From Pseudomonas brassicacearum (GTDB taxonomy: Bacteria; Pseudomonadota; Gammaproteobacteria; Pseudomonadales; Pseudomonadaceae), in contig NZ_MOBJ01000005.1 of assembly GCF_003732225.1 (NCBI RefSeq), positions 124,001 to 188,000 on the forward strand: a DNA stretch of 64,000 nt, read 5' to 3'. Below, one piece after another: positions 55,167 to 62,944 of this stretch. The notes beneath the pieces are model-generated. The model did not search any database, was not told where the DNA came from, and saw only the letters and a program-made list of their open reading frames with translations. Within the stretch, counting starts at the first letter, position 1, and the number at the start of each line of letters is the position of its first letter. The position numbers and the translations under genes were made by a program.

Positions 55167-56429
55167 ATGCTCGCCCCCGTACAACTGCTTTCCGCGACTC
55201 GCCAGAACCTCTGGCGACTGACATTCATCCGCACCCTGGTGCTGGCCGCTCAGGCCGGTTCGGTGGGGCTCGCCTACTGGTTCAACCTGCTGCCGCTACC
55301 GTGGTTTCAATTGGCGGCGACCCTCGGTTGTTCGATGCTGCTGTGTGCCTTTACCGCGATCCGCTTACGCACCTCGTGGCCGGTGACCGAGCTCGAATAC
55401 GCCGTGCAACTGGCCTGTGACCTGTTTATCCACAGTGCGCTGCTGTATTTCTCCGGCGGTTCGACCAACCCGTTCGTTTCCTATTATCTGGTGCCGCTGA
55501 CCATCGCCGCCGTCACGCTGCCGTGGCGCTATTCGGTGGTTCTCTCCGGCATCGCGCTGGCGATGTACACCTTGTTGCTGGCGCAGTTTTACCCGCTGGA
55601 AACGTTCCCGATGTACCGGGAAAAGATGCAGATCTACGGCATGTGGCTGAGTTTTGCCCTGGCTGCGGCGGTGATCACCTTTTTCGCCGCGCGGATGGCC
55701 GAAGAGCTGCGTCGTCAAGAGGAGCTGCGAGCGATTCGCCGTGAAGAAGGCCTGCGCGACCAGCAACTGCTGGCCGTTGCGACTCAGGCTGCCGGTGCCG
55801 CCCACGAATTGGGCACGCCGCTGGCGACCATGAGCGTGCTGCTCAAGGAAATGCAGCAAGACCATCACGACCCGCTGCTGCAAGATGACTTGAGGGTGCT
55901 GCAGGATCAGGTGAAGCTGTGCAAAGAGACTTTGCAGCAGCTGGTTCGCGCTGCCGAAGCCAATCGTCGGCTCGCGGTGGAGATGCAGGGCGTCAGCGTC
56001 TGGCTCGATGAAGCCCTCAACCGCTGGCACCTGATGCGTCCCGAAGCGACCTATCGCTTGCGGCGCCTGGGGCTTGGCGATGAACCGCGTCTGGCGCCGC
56101 CGCCGGACCTGACCCAGGCCTTGCTGAATTTACTGAACAACGCCGCCGATGCCTGCCCCGAAGGGCTGGAAGTGACGCTGAACTGGGATGCCTTCGAGTT
56201 GACCATCAGCATTCGCGACCATGGCGCCGGTGTGCCGCTGGCGATTGCCGAACAGATCGGCAAGCCGTTTTTTACCACCAAGGGCAAAGGTTTCGGCCTG
56301 GGCCTGTTTTTGAGCAAGGCCAGCGTGACACGCGCTGGCGGCTCAGTGAAACTCTACAGTCATGAGGAAGGCGGTACGCTCACCGAGCTGCGCCTGCCCC
56401 GTGTCGCCCGAGGAGACGAACATGAGTGA
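55167..56429 (+). CDS. roxS: Redox-sensing histidine kinase RoxS (RegB/PrrB type)
   Basis: A 420-residue membrane kinase with six hydrophobic segments in residues about 15-175, including the quinone-linked motif GGSTNPF (97-103) of RegB/PrrB/RoxS. The H-box AHELGTPLAT has the phosphorylated His213; N box LLNNAADACPEG, G1 DHGAGVP and G2 GFGLGLFLS follow. It probably senses respiratory redox state, and in Pseudomonas RoxSR controls terminal oxidases. ATG 55167 follows AGGAGAG. It overlaps roxR by eight bases. Confidence 0.93.
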   Translation: MLAPVQLLSATRQNLWRLTFIRTLVLAAQAGSVGLAYWFNLLPLPWFQLAATLGCSMLLCAFTAIRLRTSWPVTELEYAVQLACDLFIHSALLYFSGGSTNPFVSYYLVPLTIAAVTLPWRYSVVLSGIALAMYTLLLAQFYPLETFPMYREKMQIYGMWLSFALAAAVITFFAARMAEELRRQEELRAIRREEGLRDQQLLAVATQAAGAAHELGTPLATMSVLLKEMQQDHHDPLLQDDLRVLQDQVKLCKETLQQLVRAAEANRRLAVEMQGVSVWLDEALNRWHLMRPEATYRLRRLGLGDEPRLAPPPDLTQALLNLLNNAADACPEGLEVTLNWDAFELTISIRDHGAGVPLAIAEQIGKPFFTTKGKGFGLGLFLSKASVTRAGGSVKLYSHEEGGTLTELRLPRVARGDEHE

Positions 56430-56982
56430 CGAGATTCAAGTCGAAGGCGAAGACCTGCCGCATTTGTTGCTGGTAGACGACGACGCAACATTCACCCGCG
56501 TCATGGCTCGCGCCATGAGCCGCCGTGGCTTTCGGGTCAGCACCGCAGGCTCTGCCGAAGAAGGCCTGACCATCGCTCAGGCCGATCTGCCAGACTTTGC
56601 CGCGCTGGACCTGAAAATGGACGGCGATTCGGGCCTGGTGCTGCTGCCCAAGCTGCTCGAACTCGACCCGGAAATGCGCGTGGTGATCCTCACCGGTTAC
56701 TCGAGCATCGCCACCGCCGTCGAGGCGATCAAGCGCGGCGCCTGCAATTACCTGTGCAAACCGGCCGACGCCGACGACGTGTTGGCGGCGTTGCTGTCCG
56801 AGCACGCCGACCTCGACACCCTGGTGCCGGAAAACCCGATGTCGGTGGACCGCCTGCAATGGGAACACATCCAGCGCGTGCTGACCGAACACGAAGGCAA
56901 CATCTCCGCCACTGCCCGCGCCCTGGGCATGCACCGGCGCACTCTGCAGCGCAAACTGCAGAAACGCCCCGTTCGCCGCTGA
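56422..56982 (+). CDS. roxR: Response regulator RoxR (RegA/PrrA type)
   Basis: A 186-residue regulator: receiver domain (about 14-125) with acidic pocket DDD (19-21), phosphorylated Asp63 in ALDLKMDG, Thr in ILTGYSS and Lys in CKPADADD, then a linker and a C-terminal Fis-type helix-turn-helix (HEGNISATARALGMHRRTLQRKLQKR). This short RegA-like layout identifies RoxR. ATG 56422 lies inside the end of roxS after GGAGACGAAC. Confidence 0.94.
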   Translation: MSDEIQVEGEDLPHLLLVDDDATFTRVMARAMSRRGFRVSTAGSAEEGLTIAQADLPDFAALDLKMDGDSGLVLLPKLLELDPEMRVVILTGYSSIATAVEAIKRGACNYLCKPADADDVLAALLSEHADLDTLVPENPMSVDRLQWEHIQRVLTEHEGNISATARALGMHRRTLQRKLQKRPVRR

Positions 56983-57078
56983 ACCGGCGCTGAACGGTTA
57001 TCAGCAGACCTCGCGATAACCCGAGCCGATCATCTATGATCGGTTCGTGCCTGTTCTTTTCTTTATCGAGTCTGAACC

Positions 57079-58806
57079 ATGAATCAGAACGCTGAATATT
57101 CCGCGGTCAACGACGCTGTGCGCGGGCAGTTTTTTCGCCGTGTCTGGCAGATGATCACGCCGTACTGGCACAGTGAGGAGAAGGGCAAGGCCTGGACGCT
57201 GCTGATCGCGGTGATTGCGCTATCGCTGATCAGCGTGGGGATCTCGGTGTGGTTCAACACCTGGTACAAGGATTTCTACAACGCCCTGCAAAAGAAGGAC
57301 GAAGCGGCCTTCTGGCAACTGATCCTGTATTTCTGCGCGATTGCGGCGGTGGCGATTGTCGGCGCGGTGTACCGGCTCTACCTGACTCAGATGCTGACGA
57401 TTCGCTGGCGGGCCTGGCTCACCGAGAAGCACTTCGCCCGCTGGCTCGGCGACAAGAATTACTACCAGCTGGAGCAGGGCGGTTACACCGATAACCCGGA
57501 CCAGCGGATTTCCGAAGACCTCAACAACTTCACCTCCAACACCCTGGGGCTGGGGCTGGGCCTGATCCGCAATGTCGTCAGCCTGGTGTCGTTCTCGATC
57601 ATCCTGTGGGGCGTGTCGGGCAGCATTGAAGTGTTCGGTTTGACCATTCCCGGCTACATGTTCTGGTGCGTGGTGGTCTATGCGGCAGTCGGTAGCTGGC
57701 TGACGCATTTGATCGGTCGCCGTTTGATCGGTCTGAACAACCAGCAACAACGCTTCGAAGCCGACCTGCGTTTCTCCATGGTGCGGGTTCGTGAAAACGC
57801 CGAGAGTATCGCCTTGTACAACGGCGAACAGAACGAACAGCAGCGCTTGAGCACACGGTTCGGCAAGGTCTGGCATAACTTCTGGGACATCATGAAAGTG
57901 TCCAAGCGCCTGACCTTCTTTACTTCCGGCTACAGCCAGATCGCGATTATCTTCCCGTTCATGGTCGCGGCGCCGCGCTACTTCGCCGGCAAGATCGAAC
58001 TCGGTGAACTGATGCAAATCAGTTCGGCCTTCGGCAACGTCCAGGAGAGCTTCAGCTGGTTTATCAGCGCGTACTCGGAGCTCGCCTCGTGGCGCGCCAC
58101 CTGCGACCGTTTGCTGAGTTTCCGTCAGGCCATGAGTGAAAACGAAGAGCGCCAGCCGGCCATTGATGTGCAGCATCAGGGCGATGAGCTGAAGGTGCAG
58201 CATGTGGGCCTCGACCTGGCCGACGGTCGTCATTTGTTGACCAGCGCCGACATGACCGTGGAACAAGGCGACCGGCTGATGCTCAGTGGTCGTTCCGGCA
58301 GTGGCAAAAGTACCTTGCTGCGGGCGATGGGCGGGCTCTGGCCTATGGGTCACGGTAATATTCGCCTGCCGGCCGCGCGCTATCTGTTCCTGCCGCAAAA
58401 GCCGTATCTGCCGATTGGCAGCCTGCGTGAAGCCCTGAGTTATCCACTGTCTGGCGACACCTACCCGCACGAGCGCTATGTGCAGGTGCTGGAAGCCTGC
58501 CGTTTGCCGCACCTGGTGTCACGTCTCGACGAAGCCAATCACTGGCAACGCCTGCTGTCGCCGGGCGAGCAGCAACGTCTGGCCTTCGCCCGTGCGCTGC
58601 TTTATGCGCCGCAATGGCTGTACATGGACGAAGCGACCTCGGCGATGGATGAAGAAGATGAAGCGTCGCTGTATCAGGCGTTGATCGATCACTTGCCAGG
58701 CCTGAGCATCGTCAGCGTCGGCCATCGCAGCAGCCTGAAACGCTTCCATCCACGGCATGTGCGCATCGACAACGGTCACCTGCTGGAGCAGACCGTCACC
58801 GCCTAA
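57079..58806 (+). CDS. SbmA/BacA-like ABC exporter-type transporter (YddA-like)
   Basis: A 575-residue half-transporter with fused membrane and ATPase domains. Residues about 35-330 hold roughly six hydrophobic helices and the SbmA/BacA-type features FNTWYKDFYNALQKKD and QRISEDLNNF; an ATPase follows with Walker A GRSGSGKST, signature LLSPGEQQRLAFARALL, Walker B LYMDEATSAMD. It should act as a homodimer in the inner membrane. Substrate is unknown; relatives include vitamin B12 and peptide carriers. It stands 97 bases after roxR. Confidence 0.88.
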   Translation: MNQNAEYSAVNDAVRGQFFRRVWQMITPYWHSEEKGKAWTLLIAVIALSLISVGISVWFNTWYKDFYNALQKKDEAAFWQLILYFCAIAAVAIVGAVYRLYLTQMLTIRWRAWLTEKHFARWLGDKNYYQLEQGGYTDNPDQRISEDLNNFTSNTLGLGLGLIRNVVSLVSFSIILWGVSGSIEVFGLTIPGYMFWCVVVYAAVGSWLTHLIGRRLIGLNNQQQRFEADLRFSMVRVRENAESIALYNGEQNEQQRLSTRFGKVWHNFWDIMKVSKRLTFFTSGYSQIAIIFPFMVAAPRYFAGKIELGELMQISSAFGNVQESFSWFISAYSELASWRATCDRLLSFRQAMSENEERQPAIDVQHQGDELKVQHVGLDLADGRHLLTSADMTVEQGDRLMLSGRSGSGKSTLLRAMGGLWPMGHGNIRLPAARYLFLPQKPYLPIGSLREALSYPLSGDTYPHERYVQVLEACRLPHLVSRLDEANHWQRLLSPGEQQRLAFARALLYAPQWLYMDEATSAMDEEDEASLYQALIDHLPGLSIVSVGHRSSLKRFHPRHVRIDNGHLLEQTVTA

Positions 58807-58820
58807 ACACCATAAACCCC

Positions 58821-58909
58821 TGTGGGAGCGAGCTTGCTCGCGATGACGGTCTGACATCCAGCATCAAGGTGTCTGACACTCCGCTATCGCGAGCAAGCTC
58901 GCTCCCACA
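58821..58909. repeat. REP-like inverted pair, TGTGGGAGCGAGC family
   Basis: Same doublet and orientation as at 20505 and 22232, placed 15 bases after the ABC transporter stop. Confidence 0.88.
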
Positions 58910-58994
58910 GGAGATGATGTTCTCAGGCAGTGATCGTACAACCGCGCTGCGCTATGATGCGTGCTCAACCGTTTGCTTGAGATAGACGTTCACC

Positions 58995-59744
58995 ATGGAA
59001 AACCCGATCGACGCCCCTCGCTTACCCCGCAAGCGCCGCAGCCTCGCGCAGGAACTGGTGACGGTGCTTTCCGAGCAGATTCGCGACGGCATGCTCAAGC
59101 GTGGCGACAAGTTGCCCACCGAGTCGGCGATCATGGAAGCTCATGGCGTCAGCCGCACCGTGGTGCGCGAAGCGATATCGCGTTTGCAGGCGGCAGGGCA
59201 GGTCGAAACCCGTCACGGCATCGGCACGTTTGTGCTCGACACACCGAGTCCAAGCGGCTTCCGCATCGATCCGGCCACCGTGGTGACCCTGCGTGATGTG
59301 CTGGCGATTCTGGAATTGCGCATCAGCCTCGAAGTCGAGTCCGCGGGCCTTGCCGCACAACGTCGCAGCCCCGAGCAGTTGGCCTTGATGCGCGCAGCGC
59401 TGGATGCCTTGAACGAAAGCGCAGCCCACGCAGGCGATGCGGTAGCGTCGGACTTCCAGTTCCATTTGCAGATTGCCCTGGCTACCGGCAACCGCTACTT
59501 CACCGACATCATGACCCACCTGGGCACCAGCATCATTCCGCGCACCCGGCTCAATTCCGCGCGTCTGGCCCATGACGACCAGCAGCACTACATGAATCGT
59601 CTGGCCCGCGAGCACGAAGAAATCTACGACGCCATCGCCCGCCAGGATTCGGATGCGGCCCGTGCGGCCATGCGTTTGCACCTGACCAACAGCCGCGAAC
59701 GGCTGCGCCATGCCCATGAAGAGGCAGAGGCACAGCGGGGGTAG
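58995..59744 (+). CDS. GntR/FadR-family regulator, probable sugar-acid repressor
   Basis: A 249-residue regulator. The N-terminal winged helix (about 15-75: LTVLSEQIRDGMLKRGDKLPTES, MEAHGVSRTVVREAISRLQAAG) is followed by an FCD effector domain (about 95-235) with metal ligands expected in DFQFHLQIALATGN and REHEEIYDAI...RLHL. It lies upstream of the kdgD-aldehyde dehydrogenase genes, separated by the phospholipase cassette. The palindromic operator at the kdgD promoter is its likely target; the ligand is probably a glucarate or galactarate derivative. Confidence 0.88.
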   Translation: MENPIDAPRLPRKRRSLAQELVTVLSEQIRDGMLKRGDKLPTESAIMEAHGVSRTVVREAISRLQAAGQVETRHGIGTFVLDTPSPSGFRIDPATVVTLRDVLAILELRISLEVESAGLAAQRRSPEQLALMRAALDALNESAAHAGDAVASDFQFHLQIALATGNRYFTDIMTHLGTSIIPRTRLNSARLAHDDQQHYMNRLAREHEEIYDAIARQDSDAARAAMRLHLTNSRERLRHAHEEAEAQRG

Positions 59745-59790
59745 GTTTGGGAGGTCCAGGCGGAAGGAATTTGTCGCCCGACAGACTGCT

Positions 59791-59883
59791 ATCGCGAGCA
59801 AGCTCGCTCCCACATGAAATTTTCTGTGAACACATTATTTGTGAACACCGGAGATCAAATGTGGGAGCGAGCTTGCTCGCGAT
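59791..59883. repeat. REP-like inverted pair, opposite arrangement
   Basis: ATCGCGAGCAAGCTCGCTCC begins the left unit and the right unit ends GCTTGCTCGCGAT, the same outside-in arrangement as at 34088. It separates the GntR regulator from the converging phospholipase cassette. Confidence 0.88.
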
Positions 59884-59910
59884 GGGGTCGGCAGCCCGTT
59901 CGCTATAACT

Positions 59911-60102
59911 TCAGCCAGTCTTGAGGATCGAACGATCCACCCTCACCGCCAGTGTCCCGGCTCCAGGTTTGGCGTTAAACGCCACGTTCCCCTTGTCATC
60001 CACAGTCGCCCGAGCAACCGGTACGCCGTTGGCCAGCAATTCCAGTGGCGCACCGCTAAGGGATTGGCCCGAGGCCAGTTCGAGTGTCAGGTTGATGGTC
60101 AT
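59911..60102 (-). CDS. Small beta-rich protein downstream of the phospholipase gene
   Basis: A 63-residue product without signal peptide, reading as one small beta-sandwich module (LTLELASGQSLSG, VPVARATVDDKGNVAF, GTLAVRVDRSIL). No family is recognised; it resembles fragments of carboxypeptidase-regulatory-like domains. ATG 60102 follows ATAAGGAAATCAC, and it lies 14 bases after the phospholipase stop, so the two are one operon. Accessory, carrier or immunity roles are possible. Confidence 0.7.
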   Translation of the reverse strand: MTINLTLELASGQSLSGAPLELLANGVPVARATVDDKGNVAFNAKPGAGTLAVRVDRSILKTG

Positions 60103-60116
60103 CAGTGATTTCCTTA

Positions 60117-61736
60117 TCAGGCGTTACGGTCAATGAAGGTGGTGGCTTGGGCGTCGATCGAGCCGATCAGCTCCGGCGAGCCGCCACGGAACTGGCGGAA
60201 GATGTTTCGTGAGGCGCCGTTACCTGGCACGTTCAGCGTCGGCTGGAAGCGTTCGCTCAGCTCAAGGTAAACCGACCAGGGGCCGATGTAGGACTCGTTC
60301 AAACCGTTGATGTAGCTGAAGGCGTAACGCACAGCGTTGCCTGGCAACCAGTTGGGTTCGCCGGGCGTGCGGCTTTGCCAGCCGTCGGTCTGGATCGTCG
60401 GTGCTGCGGCGGGGGGTTCCAGATAGCCGGCCGGCTTGTTCGGTGTGTAGTCCTTGAGCAGCAAGTAGGTACTCCAGCCCCACCAGTTGTCGATCTGGTT
60501 GCTGTCGTTGAGGTTGTTGACGTCGCTGCGGCGCAACACCTTGTTGCCGTCCAGAACAAATAACCCGGAGAAGTTACCCGCCGGTTTTTTCACGGCGTTG
60601 AGGTCTGGCAGGTATTTCAGCGCAATGTAGTTGGAAGGGGCAGGCATCACGCCGCTGAGGAAGGTTTCGAAGACTTCGTCGGCCGAGCGTTGTACCGCAA
60701 GTTTGACCTGTTTGCGGTTGGCGCTGTCGACCGAATCGAAATAGCGTTTGTCGCCGTAGGCATGCCACTGATCACCGTTGGCGTTGTTCACGTTGAGGCC
60801 ATATTTGCTGTCCTCATCGTGCATGAAACGGGTAATCAGCGAACCCAGGTCACTCGGCGTCACCACCGCCGCCAGTTGTTTGCGCGGGATTCGTAGATGT
60901 CCGGCAGAGAACAGGTCGGTCAGGTAGTGGTCGGCAAAAGCGTTCATCGCATAGGCCAGTTCCAACTGTTTTTCATCGCCACTGTTGCGTGCCAGAACGG
61001 CCTGTTGCAGGGCGGCGGTGTGCCCGGCGATGTACGCCAGCAAGGCCCATTCGCCAAAGTGGTCGGCATTGTTTGCCGCCAGCTTCAGATAGCGCCCCAA
61101 CGGAAACAGCGCCGAGACGAAACTGCCACCGCCGGTGATCTTGTTCCACTCTTCGGACAACGTATCACCGAGGGCGTCGTAGACCTCATGAGGTTGTTTG
61201 CCGTCTCTGATTGCCTGATTGGCTGCGCTGATTTCCTTCTGCATCACGCCGAGAATCAACCCGGCTTCTGCTCGCGACGCCGGCAGCACGGCCAGCGAGT
61301 TGAATGCAGCAGTAAAACGCTGAATGCGATCAACCGGAGTCGCGCCATCGCAAATTGGCTGGTCGGGAATGCCGTAGAAATCACCGCCTAACGAAACGAT
61401 CTGGCCGTAGGTCAGCGCCAGGCCGTTGGGTAGGTGCAATGGCACTTGCCAGGCCGCAATTGCCGGTGCGTCCTTGACGAAGCGCAGCAGGGTGACATCG
61501 CCGATGGCGGTATGTTCGCCGCCTTCGAAACGAGGTGCAGGCTCGGTTTTCAGCGATTTTCCAGGCGCTCCAAGTACGTGATGTTTGAGGCTGTGATGAC
61601 TGTGAGTCATCAGCGTCAGGTGATCGCCGTCACCGGAAACGGCAATCCCGTGTTCGGTAAAAAGGTCATCCAGATCGGCAATGATCCGGCCGTCGTGCTT
61701 GAGGTTTTCCTGCGATTGGGTGTGTAGACCTGACAT
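60117..61736 (-). CDS. Phospholipase C-like zinc hydrolase under LexA control
   Basis: A 539-residue protein that I match, from memory, to the phospholipase C described in P. fluorescens. Clustered candidate zinc ligands lie in NNADHFGEW (H226), FADHYLTDLFSAGHLR (H270, D274, H280), FMHDEDSKYG (H306, D307) and DQWHAYGDK (H325), the order seen in bacterial zinc phospholipases. A C-terminal region (about 400-539) may bind the membrane or a partner. No signal peptide is present, so export must be unusual or by lysis. ATG 61736 follows AAGGAG. A perfect SOS box lies 40 bases upstream. The cassette separates a regulator from its catabolic genes. Confidence 0.75.
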   Translation of the reverse strand: MSGLHTQSQENLKHDGRIIADLDDLFTEHGIAVSGDGDHLTLMTHSHHSLKHHVLGAPGKSLKTEPAPRFEGGEHTAIGDVTLLRFVKDAPAIAAWQVPLHLPNGLALTYGQIVSLGGDFYGIPDQPICDGATPVDRIQRFTAAFNSLAVLPASRAEAGLILGVMQKEISAANQAIRDGKQPHEVYDALGDTLSEEWNKITGGGSFVSALFPLGRYLKLAANNADHFGEWALLAYIAGHTAALQQAVLARNSGDEKQLELAYAMNAFADHYLTDLFSAGHLRIPRKQLAAVVTPSDLGSLITRFMHDEDSKYGLNVNNANGDQWHAYGDKRYFDSVDSANRKQVKLAVQRSADEVFETFLSGVMPAPSNYIALKYLPDLNAVKKPAGNFSGLFVLDGNKVLRRSDVNNLNDSNQIDNWWGWSTYLLLKDYTPNKPAGYLEPPAAAPTIQTDGWQSRTPGEPNWLPGNAVRYAFSYINGLNESYIGPWSVYLELSERFQPTLNVPGNGASRNIFRQFRGGSPELIGSIDAQATTFIDRNA

Positions 61737-61776
61737 TTCTAGCTCCTTGATATGTCGTAGGTTGAATCTCGAATAA

Positions 61777-61792
61777 CTGTATGTATATACAG
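61777..61792. promoter_or_regulatory. LexA (SOS) box upstream of the phospholipase-like gene
   Basis: CTGTATGTATATACAG fits the CTGT-(AT-rich)8-ACAG LexA consensus exactly. The symmetry extends to AATAA and TTATT on both sides (61772-61797), with 24 of 26 bases symmetrical. It lies about 40 bases before the ATG at 61736, where the promoter should be. Confidence 0.85.
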
Positions 61793-61877
61793 TTATTGCC
61801 GAGTGTAGCTGTAAGCTTTCCTACGTCAAGGAAGTGATTTTTCTTATTTTGATTTTCCATCTGGCGATGAAATGCAG

Positions 61878-61917
61878 TTGACGGTTGTATTTTAAGTTGT
61901 ACGATGACTTACAACTT
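61878..61917 (+). promoter_or_regulatory. kdgD promoter with overlapping GntR-type operator
   Basis: TTGACG (61878-61883), a 16-base spacer and TACGAT (61900-61905) form a sigma-70 promoter. A perfect inverted repeat AAGTTGTA-N8-TACAACTT (61894-61917) covers the -10 box and the likely start point, fitting repression by the nearby GntR/FadR regulator. Confidence 0.75.
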
Positions 61918-61972
61918 CGGCCAAGGCTGAACGAGCTTTCTCATCACAACGTGCGTCCAGGGTGTTCGAATA

Positions 61973-62884
61973 ATGAATCCACAAGAACTGAAGTCCATCC
62001 TCTCTTCCGGCTTGCTGTCCTTCCCGGTCACCGACTTCAATGCTCAGGGCGATTTCCATCGCGCGGGCTATATCAAACGTCTCGAATGGCTGGCCCCGTA
62101 CGGCGCCTCGGCCTTGTTCGCCGCGGGCGGCACCGGTGAGTTCTTCTCCCTGGCGGCCAGTGAATATTCGGAAATCATCAAGACCGCGGTCGACACCTGC
62201 GCCAGCAGCGTGCCGATCCTTGCCGGTGTCGGCGGCTCTACACGCCAGGCCATCGAATACGCTCAGGAAGCCGAGCGTCTGGGCGCCAAAGGCCTGTTGC
62301 TGTTGCCGCATTACCTGACCGAAGCCAGTCAGGACGGCGTTGCCGCCCACGTTGAAGCGGTGTGCAAATCGGTGAAAATCGGCGTGGTGGTTTACAACCG
62401 CAACGTCTGCCGCCTGACCGCGCCGTTGCTGGAACGCCTGGCCGAGCGCTGCCCGAACCTGATCGGCTACAAGGATGGCCTGGGCGATATCGAGTTGATG
62501 GTGTCGATCCGTCGCCGCCTCGGTGATCGCTTCAGCTACCTCGGCGGCCTGCCGACTGCCGAAGTCTACGCCGCTGCTTATAAGGCGCTGGGCGTACCGG
62601 TCTACTCCTCGGCGGTGTTCAACTTCCTGCCGAAAATGGCGATGGATTTCTACCACGCCATCGCTCGCGACGATCACGCTACCGTTGGCAAACTGATCGA
62701 TGACTTCTTCCTGCCGTACCTGGACATCCGTAACCGCAAGTCGGGTTACGCGGTGAGCATCGTCAAGGCGGGCGCGAAAATCGCCGGCTACGATGCCGGT
62801 CCCGTACGTACCCCGCTGACTGACCTGACGCCAGAAGAGTTCGAAATGCTCGCGGCGCTGATCGACAAGCAAGGCGCGCAATAA
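61973..62884 (+). CDS. kdgD: 5-dehydro-4-deoxyglucarate dehydratase
   Basis: A 303-residue DapA-family TIM-barrel enzyme that dehydrates and decarboxylates 5-keto-4-deoxyglucarate to 2,5-dioxopentanoate (alpha-ketoglutarate semialdehyde). The Schiff-base Lys167 lies in IGYKDG and Tyr141 in [18 protein letters not shown] forms the carboxylate pocket. The next gene encodes an aldehyde dehydrogenase that would oxidise the product. Controlled by the promoter/operator at 61878-61917. Confidence 0.93.
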   Translation: MNPQELKSILSSGLLSFPVTDFNAQGDFHRAGYIKRLEWLAPYGASALFAAGGTGEFFSLAASEYSEIIKTAVDTCASSVPILAGVGGSTRQAIEYAQEAERLGAKGLLLLPHYLTEASQDGVAAHVEAVCKSVKIGVVVYNRNVCRLTAPLLERLAERCPNLIGYKDGLGDIELMVSIRRRLGDRFSYLGGLPTAEVYAAAYKALGVPVYSSAVFNFLPKMAMDFYHAIARDDHATVGKLIDDFFLPYLDIRNRKSGYAVSIVKAGAKIAGYDAGPVRTPLTDLTPEEFEMLAALIDKQGAQ

Positions 62885-62901
62885 CCCGCTGAATCAACCA
62901 G

Positions 62902-62923
62902 GGCCGCTGAGCAGTCAGCGGCC
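62902..62923 (+). other. Hairpin between kdgD and the aldehyde dehydrogenase gene
   Basis: GGCCGCTGA-GCAG-TCAGCGGCC is a perfect 9-bp stem with a 4-base loop, 17 bases after the kdgD stop. No T run follows, so it is a likely mRNA-stability element inside the operon. Confidence 0.6.
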
Positions 62924-62944
62924 TCCTGCGTAAGGAGAGGCTTT

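Noticed and set aside
4708..59883. CRISPR array from the repeated palindromes
   Set aside because: Repeats are dispersed inverted doublets at gene ends, not direct repeats with regular spacers, and no cas genes are present.
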